A stretch of 45,739 bases of DNA from Thermoanaerobaculia bacterium (GTDB lineage: Bacteria > Acidobacteriota > Thermoanaerobaculia > Multivoradales > JAHEKO01), in the NCBI GenBank assembly GCA_945787575.1, contig CALZKB010000017.1:1-45739 (forward strand). Direction: 5' to 3'. Positions within the stretch are counted from its first letter, which is position 1, and each line of letters opens with the position of its first letter. A program made the position numbers and the translations under genes. Positions 33,294 to 39,946 of this stretch are shown here, piece after piece. Under the pieces are notes generated by a model. It saw only the letters and a list, made by a program, of their open reading frames with translations. It was not told the DNA's origin and searched no databases.

Positions 33294-34244
33294 ATGGCGG
33301 AAGCCGATCAAGCCGAGCAGCTGGTTGCCGAGCTGGGTGCGTCCAGCGAAGGGCTCGTCAACGCCCTCGAGGATCTCGAGGGCATGGCATCTCAGATCGA
33401 CGCGACCCTCGGGGAGATCGAAGAGGCCGCCGCCGAGGCGGCTTCCGCGGTCGAGGACGGATGGTCTCGCGTCAAGGAGGAGGGCGGCGGATTGCTCGAG
33501 TTCGTCAGGAGCGAGGGTGCCGCGCTCGCAGGCGACGTCGAGCAGGCGATGACCTCTCTGTCGCAAACGGGTGAGGCGCTCGCCGGCCTCAACCAGAAGG
33601 TGGCGCAGTCGGCCGAAGCGGAGAAGGCGGCCCTCGATCAGACCGCCGAGTCGGTGACCCAGGGCGCAGAATCGGTCGAAGGGATGATCGCGAGCGTCGA
33701 GAGCGTGCACTCCGCCTTGAGCGAGCAGGTGCAGAGTCTGGAGCAGAGCTTGGAGCAGGCGCTGTCGCAGGTCGAGGAGCTGCTCACCTCCGAAGTCAAG
33801 ACCGAGCTCGAAACCGGCGGCTCTCGAACCAGCGAGACCGCGGAACAAGTCGCCGAGATATTCACCGCCGACATGAGCTCCGCGCTCTCCGCGGCGGGGG
33901 AGGACTTCGAGGCCAAGGCTGGAGAGGTCGAGGAGCTGGTGACCTCCACGCTCACCAAGGCGGTCGAGAATTCGCGCGAGAATCTCGAGGAGACCCGCGC
34001 CGAGGCGGACGCCAAGCAGGAACAGGCACTGAGCGAGCGGGCCGAGGCGTCGCGAGCCGTGGCACAGGGGCTCGCCAACCTCCGCGGTGAGGTCGAATCG
34101 ACCGCCCAAGGCGTTGGCGCAGCGCTCCAGAGCTTCACCTCCCGGGCGGCCGAGACCGAGGGCAGCCTGACGGACGCTTCCGATGCCCTCGGCAAGGTGC
34201 AGGACTCGTTCGCTCATTTCTTGCGGAACTACAAGAAGGACTGA
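33294..34244 (+). CDS. Coiled-coil protein 4 of the array
   Basis: This 316-residue acidic helical protein (EQLVAELGASSEGLVNALED at the start, KVQDSFAHFLRNYKKD at the end) is mostly coiled coil (LEQSLEQALSQVEELLTSEV). It is preceded by a 39-base gap with AGGAGAG before the ATG. It sits 14 bases before the nuclease gene, with GGAGG in the gap, so the nuclease is translated together with it. Confidence 0.75.
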   Translation: MAEADQAEQLVAELGASSEGLVNALEDLEGMASQIDATLGEIEEAAAEAASAVEDGWSRVKEEGGGLLEFVRSEGAALAGDVEQAMTSLSQTGEALAGLNQKVAQSAEAEKAALDQTAESVTQGAESVEGMIASVESVHSALSEQVQSLEQSLEQALSQVEELLTSEVKTELETGGSRTSETAEQVAEIFTADMSSALSAAGEDFEAKAGEVEELVTSTLTKAVENSRENLEETRAEADAKQEQALSERAEASRAVAQGLANLRGEVESTAQGVGAALQSFTSRAAETEGSLTDASDALGKVQDSFAHFLRNYKKD

Positions 34245-34258
34245 GCGGAGGAAAAGCG

Positions 34259-34837
34259 ATGAGCGCCAAGCAGCTCGAGCCGCTCGCGGAGTTGACTTGG
34301 CTGTCCGGAGAGGGACCGGGCGGTGCCTCGGAGCGAGACCAGGCGAACTCGCGGATCAACGCCTCGCGCTCTCCTTCCGAGAACCTTCGGATTGCCCTCG
34401 AGGCCGAAGGGGGTCCCCTCCCTCCCGGCCATCAAGCGCATCACATCGTGCCGGTCAACCTCGGACCCTACGAGATGGAGGTCTTGCGGGACGCTTTGCA
34501 CGATGCCGGCGTGAACATCAACGACGCGACGAACGGCGTGGCGCTGCCCGACACTTCCGAGATCGCCAACCCGGAGCTGCGCCCGCGCCACCACGGCGAT
34601 ATCCACGGGGGAGAGAACGCCAACAACAACTACACCTACTCCGTTTGGAACCACTTCTCGGATCTGTTCGAGGCAGATCACAGTCTCGTGGGCTCAGGGG
34701 ATGCCGAGGGGGTCTTCGCAGACGACCCGCAAGCTCAGCTGCGGGAGCGACTCGAGGGTCTCAAGCAGTCGATGAACGACAACGAATTCGAGCTCAGCCA
34801 AGCGCCACCTGACTGGGGCGTGCAGGAACAGTACTAG
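34259..34837 (+). CDS. AHH-type nuclease (putative polymorphic toxin)
   Basis: The 192-residue product has an AHH-type HNH/EndoVII-fold signature: A60-H61-H62 in QAHHIVPVNL, the NINDATNGVALP segment (about 87-97), then H111/H112, H116 in RHHGDIHG and YSVWNHFSDL. In the AHH family (a toxin domain in polymorphic-toxin systems) the histidines form the metal-dependent nuclease site. A short N-terminal region (MSAKQLEPLAELTW) lies before a flexible Gly/Ser-rich linker. No signal peptide. It follows four coiled-coil genes and precedes a small gene that could encode immunity or a second cargo. Nuclease activity is inferred from motif. Confidence 0.75.
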   Translation: MSAKQLEPLAELTWLSGEGPGGASERDQANSRINASRSPSENLRIALEAEGGPLPPGHQAHHIVPVNLGPYEMEVLRDALHDAGVNINDATNGVALPDTSEIANPELRPRHHGDIHGGENANNNYTYSVWNHFSDLFEADHSLVGSGDAEGVFADDPQAQLRERLEGLKQSMNDNEFELSQAPPDWGVQEQY

Positions 34838-34843
34838 CGCCGG

Positions 34844-35353
34844 ATGAACCCGAAGCTCCTCGACTCGATCGAGAAACTGTCCTGGACCGACGAGAGCTCG
34901 GAGGCGCGACCGACCTCCGGCGGTGTCAAGACCGTCGGAGACATCTCTCGTCAAGAGCTGGAGGCCCGCGGCAAGGAGCTCAGGCGGAAGCTCGTGCCCA
35001 AACTCCGCGAGGAGTTTGGAGAGGATGTGCTCAAGGAGAACGAGTTCGTCATCATCGGCATGCCCAAGGAGAAGGTGGAAGGCTTCGACCTCGAACCGAC
35101 CGGCAAGATCTGGGCCGCGCAGAATCCCGCGATCTCCGAGGTTTTCGCACATCGCGCCGCGCAAGGAGAGCGCAGTGACGGGGTCGGAGCTGTCGTGCTC
35201 GTTTTCGAGCGCGGCACGGTGGACCTCAGGGGCACGTCGAAGCCGGTCGATGACGCCCCTCAGATGATCGAGTACGTCTTGCAGGGCGAAGCTCTCCAGC
35301 GCCTCGCCCAGCACGCGGACGTCGTCGAGATGCCGGAGTTGTTCGACGACTAG
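34844..35353 (+). CDS. Unknown protein, possible immunity protein or second cargo
   Basis: The 169-residue product starts only 6 bases after the nuclease stop. Its N-terminus (MNPKLLDSIEKLSWTDESSE) matches the nuclease N-terminus in the pattern M-x2-K-x-L-[DE]-x-[LI]-x2-L-[ST]-W. The remainder is mixed alpha/beta (RKLVPKLREEFGEDVLKENE, AVVLVFERGTVDLRG) with no recognised domain. Position suggests an immunity protein, but the shared N-terminus suggests a common docking or delivery signal, which would fit a second effector. Either is inference. Confidence 0.6.
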   Translation: MNPKLLDSIEKLSWTDESSEARPTSGGVKTVGDISRQELEARGKELRRKLVPKLREEFGEDVLKENEFVIIGMPKEKVEGFDLEPTGKIWAAQNPAISEVFAHRAAQGERSDGVGAVVLVFERGTVDLRGTSKPVDDAPQMIEYVLQGEALQRLAQHADVVEMPELFDD

Positions 35354-35457
35354 GGCGGTGGCGAGGCGCGTGGCCATTGCTACACTGCGACCGTGAGCTG
35401 CTCCGTTTCGATTGCCCCGGCCCCTTTGCGAGGCCTCTTAGCAGTCGAGCCGAACCG

Positions 35458-36267
35458 ATGACAGCCCTCTACCTGGCGGCCGCCGCGAGCCTGGCCTTCG
35501 CCATCGGCTTGGCCCATTCCTGGCTCGGCGAGCGCTACATCCTCACCCGCCTCTTCCGCCGTGAGCTGCCGAAGCTCTTCGGAAACGACTGGTTCACCAA
35601 GCGAACGCTTCGTTTCGCCTGGCATCTGACGACCGTAGCTTGGTGGGGTTTCGGCGCGCTACTGCTCGTCGTGCGGTCGCGCCACGGCAGCGCCTTGGGT
35701 CCCTCGGTGCTGTGGGTGATCGTGGCCGTCTTCGCGACGAGCGGCGCGGTGGCGCTGGTCGCCAGCCGCGGGCGTCACCTGGCGTGGATCGTGTTTCTCG
35801 CTATCGCGTTGTTGGCCGGCCTTGCGGCGGCGACCGGCGGTACGGCCCAGGAGGAAGCCGCGGCCGCCGCGATCGAGCGCGACGCGATGACGGCCGACGT
35901 CGTCTCGGTGCGCGCTGGGGGCTCGCCAGGCGCCTACCAGTTCGCGGTCGGCGTCGCCAGCCCCGATACCGGCTGCGAGCGGTACGCCGACTGGTGGGAG
36001 GTCATCAGTCTCGACGGCGAGCTGCTCTATCGCCGAATCCTGACCCACAGCCACGTCAGGGAGCAGCCGTTCGTGCGGCGTGGCGGCCCCGTGTCGATCG
36101 GCTCCGATGACGTTGTCTGGGTGCGGGCGCACATGCACCCCACCGGCTACGGCGGCGCCGCGTTCAGGGGCTCGGTGGCGGGCGGATTCGAGCGCGCTGA
36201 CATGCCCGGAGACTTCGCCGTCGAGCTGGCGAAGCGGCAACCGTTGCCGGAGGGGTGCGAGCACTGA
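35458..36267 (+). CDS. Membrane protein fused to a conserved extracytoplasmic domain
   Basis: The 269-residue product has an N-terminal membrane part with about four helices (ALYLAAAASLAFAIGLAHSW, LTTVAWWGFGALLLVV, VLWVIVAVFATSGAVALVAS, LAWIVFLAIALLAGLAA). A C-terminal domain follows (about 150-269: GAYQFAVGVASPDTGCERYA, LYRRILTHSHVREQPF, VWVRAHMHPTGYGG). The latter resembles stand-alone secreted proteins with conserved DTGCxRYADWWE and RAHMHP motifs, as far as I recall. The ATG at 35458 is chosen before the first helix; the ribosome-binding site is weak. Function unknown. Confidence 0.6.
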   Translation: MTALYLAAAASLAFAIGLAHSWLGERYILTRLFRRELPKLFGNDWFTKRTLRFAWHLTTVAWWGFGALLLVVRSRHGSALGPSVLWVIVAVFATSGAVALVASRGRHLAWIVFLAIALLAGLAAATGGTAQEEAAAAAIERDAMTADVVSVRAGGSPGAYQFAVGVASPDTGCERYADWWEVISLDGELLYRRILTHSHVREQPFVRRGGPVSIGSDDVVWVRAHMHPTGYGGAAFRGSVAGGFERADMPGDFAVELAKRQPLPEGCEH

Positions 36268-36284
36268 GCTCGAGGAACGCCACA

Positions 36285-36827
36285 ATGAGCGAGACCTTCG
36301 TTGCCTTGCTGCGCGGGATCAACGTCGGCGGCCACAACAAGCTGCCGATGAAACAGCTGACCGCGATCGTCGAGGGCGTCGGCGGGCTTAGCGTTCGCAC
36401 CTACATCCAGAGCGGCAACATTGTCTTCGAAGCCACGGGAGATCTCGAGTCACGGCCGGCAGAGGCGATCACGAAGGCGATCCTCGCGGATACCGGGATC
36501 GAGGCACCGGTGATCGTCCGCACGGTCGAGGAGCTGCGCGAGATCGTCGACGCCAACCCGTACCTCCGAGCGGGGATCGAGCCGCAGCAGCTCCACCTCG
36601 GCTTCCTGGCCGACGTGCCGAAACCGGAGGACGTTGCCGAGCTCGACCCGAAGCGCTCGCCGTCCGACGCGTTCACCGTGCTCGGCTCGGCGATCTACCT
36701 ACACCTGCCGAACGGCGTGGCACGCACGAAGCTGACCAACGCCTACTTCGACTCACGTCTGAAGACGACCTCCACCTTTCGTAACTGGCGAACGACGCTC
36801 AAGCTGCTCGAGCTCGCGACGGAGTGA
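36285..36827 (+). CDS. DUF1697 family protein
   Basis: The 180-residue protein begins with the family hallmark FVALLRGINVGGHNKLPM and continues with LSVRTYIQSGNIVFEA and a C-terminal TKLTNAYFDSRL...TTSTFRNWRTTLKL. Full-length for the family and cytoplasmic. DUF1697 has no established reaction. GAGGA precedes the ATG at 36285, which lies 17 bases after the previous stop. Confidence 0.92.
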   Translation: MSETFVALLRGINVGGHNKLPMKQLTAIVEGVGGLSVRTYIQSGNIVFEATGDLESRPAEAITKAILADTGIEAPVIVRTVEELREIVDANPYLRAGIEPQQLHLGFLADVPKPEDVAELDPKRSPSDAFTVLGSAIYLHLPNGVARTKLTNAYFDSRLKTTSTFRNWRTTLKLLELATE

Positions 36828-36836
36828 GGCGAGAGC

Positions 36837-37148
36837 GTGCAGCTTATCTACTCCAGCCACAGCTACCGCAAGCCCGACGCGAGCGTCGTCAAGTTCTTCG
36901 GTGTTCTGATGCGCTCGGAGGGGTTGGTGCCGAGTCTCGATCCGCCGTCCAATCGGCTGAACTCCGCCAGCCGCGCTTTCCTGACGCCTTCGATCCTCTT
37001 GACGATCGATCCCGGATACCCGTTCAATCCGCCGCACGAGGAGACGGCGACCGGGAGCTTGCTGGCGGCCGGCAAGGCGTTCCAAGGAGTGGCTCCACCG
37101 GTCGTGACCGCGGTGGGCAGGTTGGCGAAGTTCGTCGCCGGCGTGTGA
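36837..37148 (+). CDS. TIR-like-domain N-terminal fragment (possibly truncated gene)
   Basis: The 103-residue frame begins with GTG. Its first 44 residues (YSSHSYRKPDASVVKFFGVL, RSEGLVPSLDPPSNRLN) resemble the start of a TIR-like family (consensus H-[AS]-Y-x3-D...FG-L-x-R-x-x-G-L...DPPS). In that family the similarity would continue with a longer TIR fold. Here the sequence changes to a Pro/Gly-rich stretch that ends at 37148. The gene may therefore be a shortened remnant or a distinct small protein. Weak SD (GAGGCGAG). Confidence 0.4.
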   Translation: MQLIYSSHSYRKPDASVVKFFGVLMRSEGLVPSLDPPSNRLNSASRAFLTPSILLTIDPGYPFNPPHEETATGSLLAAGKAFQGVAPPVVTAVGRLAKFVAGV

Positions 37149-37165
37149 GAGGCGCGACTGAACCC

Positions 37166-38047
37166 GTGGATGCGCGATCTCGTTGCGCCTTTCTGACGAT
37201 GGCGGACCCTCGCGGGCACGTGATCGACGACTCCCTCACCTACCGACCTCTGCGAGCCCGCGGATGGGAGGTCGAGACGGTGCCGTGGGATCGGCCGGAA
37301 GTGCGCTGGGAGGAGTTCGACCTGGTAGTCGTGCGTTCGACCTGGGACTACCACCGGCGGGTCGACGAGTTCCTGCAGATGCTGAGCGCCGCCGAGGCGG
37401 CCGGGGTCCAGATCGAGAACCCACCGGCGCTCATCCGCTGGAATCTCGAGAAGAGCTATCTTCGGGAGCTTGCGAGGTGGGGGGTGGCAACGGTCCCAAC
37501 CCTGTGGCTGGACCGTCTCGTCGACGGCGATCTCCGACGGATCGTCGCCGATCTTGGTAGCCCCGGAGTCGTCATCAAGCCGCAGGTTGGTGCCAGCGCC
37601 GAGGGCGCTGTCTGGCTGAGTGGCGCATCGACTGGGCAACGTTCAGCCGAGGTCGAGGACTCCTTCGCCGATCGAGCGCTCCTTGCCCAGCCTTTCGTCG
37701 AGGGCATTCTCGAGGAAGGCGAGTCGTCACTCTTCTACTTCGGAGGGCGTTTCAGCCACGCGATTGCGAAGACCCCCGCGGCCGGCGATTTTCGGGTGCA
37801 GGAGGAGCATGGTGGCACCGTCCGGTCGCTGCAACCGGAGCCCGGGCTGCGATCGGCGGGGCGGGCGGTGCTCGAAGCGCTCGGCACGACGCCGCTCTAT
37901 GCACGAATCGACTTCGTGCGAGCCGACGACGAGGCCGCCTTCTGGCTCATGGAGCTCGAGTTGATCGAGCCGTCGCTCTATCTGAGGATGGACGAAAAGG
38001 CACCGAGTCGCTTCGCCGAGGCGATCGCCGAGCGCCGGCGAGAGTAG
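37166..38047 (+). CDS. ATP-grasp enzyme (RimK/glutathione-synthetase-like)
   Basis: The 293-residue product starts MDARSRCAFLTMADPRGHVI, followed by an ATP-grasp fold: GVVIKPQVGASAEGAV (nucleotide-binding lysine loop), LLAQPFVEGILEEGE, and a C-terminal FWLMELELIEPSLYL with metal-binding Glu residues. It resembles peptide-ligase or cycloserine-type (DcsG) ATP-grasp proteins. GTG at 37166 is taken because it begins the conserved N-terminus (GAGAGG upstream). Substrate unknown. Confidence 0.85.
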   Translation: MDARSRCAFLTMADPRGHVIDDSLTYRPLRARGWEVETVPWDRPEVRWEEFDLVVVRSTWDYHRRVDEFLQMLSAAEAAGVQIENPPALIRWNLEKSYLRELARWGVATVPTLWLDRLVDGDLRRIVADLGSPGVVIKPQVGASAEGAVWLSGASTGQRSAEVEDSFADRALLAQPFVEGILEEGESSLFYFGGRFSHAIAKTPAAGDFRVQEEHGGTVRSLQPEPGLRSAGRAVLEALGTTPLYARIDFVRADDEAAFWLMELELIEPSLYLRMDEKAPSRFAEAIAERRRE

Positions 38048-38078
38048 AATTGCCGCTCTGATAGCCGAGGCGATCACG

Positions 38079-38675
38079 GTGGTCGAAAGGTCTTCTCTCC
38101 CTCTCCGGCGTGCGCTGTCCGAGGACGTGCCTCGGCTCGAAGCTCTGATAGCGCGTTCGGCGAGGGTGCTTTGCGCGGTCGATTACACCACCGAGCAGAT
38201 CGAGGCGGCGTTGACAGGCGCCTTCGGCGTCGACAGCCAGCTCATCGAGGACGGCACCTACTTCGTCGTCGAGAGCGGCGGTCGGTTGGTCGCGTGTGGT
38301 GGATGGAGCTTCCGCAAGACGCTCTTCGGCGGCGACGCCGCCGCAGTTCGCGACGCCGGTGTTCTCGATCCGGCGACCGAAGCGGCCAAGATCCGGGCGT
38401 TCTTCGTCGATCCCGACCACTCGCGGCAGGGTCTCGGGCGGAAGATCCTGGAGCGGTGCGAGAGGGAGGCGCGTGAGCGCGGCTACCGACGATTCGAGCT
38501 GATGGCGACCCGGTCCGGAGAGCGGCTCTATCGGCGTTGCGGCTACGTCGCCGCCGAGCCGATCGACTACGAGCTCCGAGTCGGCCTCACGATCGACTTC
38601 GTGCCGATGGCGAAGAGAGCGTCCTCGGCCGGACCATCTCGCGGTCAGCCGGAAGGCGAAACGGTAAAGGCGTAG
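38079..38675 (+). CDS. GNAT-family N-acetyltransferase
   Basis: The 198-residue product has the GNAT motif A acetyl-CoA loop (AFFVDPDHSRQGLGRKILER) and surrounding strands (YFVVESGGRLVACGGW, ARERGYRRFELMAT, LYRRCGYVA). The GTG at 38079 is preceded by GAGG with 8 bases. The 3' end overlaps the opposite-strand lipoprotein gene by 31 bases. The tail after about residue 175 (SSAGPSRGQPEGETVKA) has no acetyltransferase character. Substrate unknown. Confidence 0.87.
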   Translation: MVERSSLPLRRALSEDVPRLEALIARSARVLCAVDYTTEQIEAALTGAFGVDSQLIEDGTYFVVESGGRLVACGGWSFRKTLFGGDAAAVRDAGVLDPATEAAKIRAFFVDPDHSRQGLGRKILERCEREARERGYRRFELMATRSGERLYRRCGYVAAEPIDYELRVGLTIDFVPMAKRASSAGPSRGQPEGETVKA

Positions 38676-39061
38676 ACACCGAGCTCGCCTTCAGCCAACG
38701 AGCCGCGATCGATGACTTCGAAACAGTAATCGACCGATTCGACTGCGAAGGCACGCTTGGCGCCGGTGAAGATCGTCGTCAGGAAGGTCACGAAGCAGTC
38801 GCCCGTGTCCGCCGGTCGACCGATGCCGAGCGCCAGAGAGACGAGGAGAGTCGGGTCGTTACGCGGCGGGTCGACCGTGATGCTCGAGACCTCGACCTGG
38901 ACGCCACCTTCGCGCGTCACGGTGAAGCTGTGGATGGCCGAGCCGGCGGCTGGGATCGAGCCCTCGAAGGTCTGAACGCCGCCTAGGATCTCGGTCGGCG
39001 AGCGCGAGTCGCAGGCCGGAAGAGCGAGAACGGCTACGAGAAGGAGGGTCGCCCTGTGCAT
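38645..39061 (-). CDS. Small lipoprotein
   Basis: A 138-residue exported protein with lipobox LPAC (after HRATLLLVAVLA). The mature part is a beta-rich pre-peptidase-like C-terminal-type domain (GGVQTFEGSIPAAGSAIHSF, GGVQVEVSSI, YAFTVSPSG). Convergent to the GNAT gene with a 31-base overlap. Function unknown, probably an extracytoplasmic structural or stress protein. Confidence 0.75.
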   Translation of the reverse strand: MHRATLLLVAVLALPACDSRSPTEILGGVQTFEGSIPAAGSAIHSFTVTREGGVQVEVSSITVDPPRNDPTLLVSLALGIGRPADTGDCFVTFLTTIFTGAKRAFAVESVDYCFEVIDRGSLAEGELGVYAFTVSPSG

Positions 39062-39204
39062 TGCTTGAGTACCTAATCCCCGTGGATCGAAGAGTTTCCG
39101 GACGCCGAGCTATTCGGCGGCCTGTATCGTAACGCGCGAGGCGCTTCCACGGGAACCACGTTCTCGGCGCTGGCCTGTGGCCGGAGCCGTGGCATGATCG
39201 ATCG

Positions 39205-39882
39205 ATGCTCCGCATCTCGGCAGAGATCTTCGACCGTTTTCCCGGCGCGCTCGTCGGCACCGTCGTCGCCCGCGGCATCGACAACCGCGGCGACAACCCC
39301 CAGTTGACCGAGAGACTGCGCACCGCCGAGGCGCTCGCGAGGGAGCGCCTGGCCGGCGTGGCGCTCGTCGAGCATCCCAGAATCGCGCCGTGGCGTCAGG
39401 CCTATCGGGAGTTCGGCGCCAAGCCGAAGAAGTACCCGTCGTCGATCGAGGCGCTGGCGCGCCGAGTCTTGAAGGGCGATGCGCTGCCGTCGATCAGCCC
39501 GCTCGTCGATCTCTACAACGAGGTTTCGCTGCGCCACCTGTTGCCGGTCGGCGGCGAGGACCTCGACAAGCTGAGCGGTCCGCTCGAGCTGCGATTCGCC
39601 GACGCCGGCGAGCCGGCCGTGGAGCTCCTCGGGCGGTCCGAGCCCGCCGCTCCCGAGCCGGGCGAGGTGATCTACACCGACGACGTCGGAGCGGTGTGTC
39701 GCCGGTGGAACTGGCGCGAGGCCGCGCGGACCTGTCTGACGGCGGGAACCGAGAATGCCATCCTCGTCGTCGAGGCACTGCCGCCGGCGATGCGGGAAGA
39801 TCTTGCCGCCGCGATCGCGGCCTTGGCTTCCGCGGTCGCGGCGACTTGCGGAGCCGCCTGCGAGACGACGATTCACGGCTGA
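39205..39882 (+). CDS. B3/B4 tRNA-binding-domain protein
   Basis: The 225-residue product is a stand-alone B3/B4 domain, as in the beta subunit of phenylalanyl-tRNA synthetase. It shows PRIAPWRQAYREFGAKPKKY, SSIEALARRVLKGDALPSIS, LVDLYNEVSLRHLLPVGGED, and a C-terminal YTDDVGAVCRRWNWREAART. Such proteins are considered to bind or edit mischarged tRNA. The ATG at 39205 begins the conserved region; no strong SD. Confidence 0.88.
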   Translation: MLRISAEIFDRFPGALVGTVVARGIDNRGDNPQLTERLRTAEALARERLAGVALVEHPRIAPWRQAYREFGAKPKKYPSSIEALARRVLKGDALPSISPLVDLYNEVSLRHLLPVGGEDLDKLSGPLELRFADAGEPAVELLGRSEPAAPEPGEVIYTDDVGAVCRRWNWREAARTCLTAGTENAILVVEALPPAMREDLAAAIAALASAVAATCGAACETTIHG

Positions 39883-39946
39883 CGCTGATCCGCCGGTCAG
39901 GGTGTCGACTGGTAGGCTCGCTGGCCCCACTGACGAGGAGCTTCGC

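Noticed and set aside
31809-34217. Plus- and minus-strand frames opposite the coiled-coil genes (for example 31809-33071 and 33165-34217)
   Set aside because: They are reverse-complement products of repetitive GAG/GCC-rich codons. The plus-strand proteins have consistent ribosome-binding sites and tight spacing.
30473-34244. Coiled-coil genes as a classical WXG100/ESX secretion locus
   Set aside because: The proteins are three times the WXG100 size, lack a central WxG hairpin motif, and no FtsK/SpoIIIE-type ATPase or EccB-E gene is in the window.
30473-34244. Coiled-coil genes as a multi-component alpha-pore-forming toxin
   Set aside because: None of the four proteins shows a hydrophobic head or beta-tongue segment long enough to enter a membrane.
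36824-37165. Upstream extension of the ATP-grasp frame to 36824
   Set aside because: It overlaps the previous small gene in another frame and is Arg-rich without similarity; the GTG at 37166 fits the conserved N-terminus.
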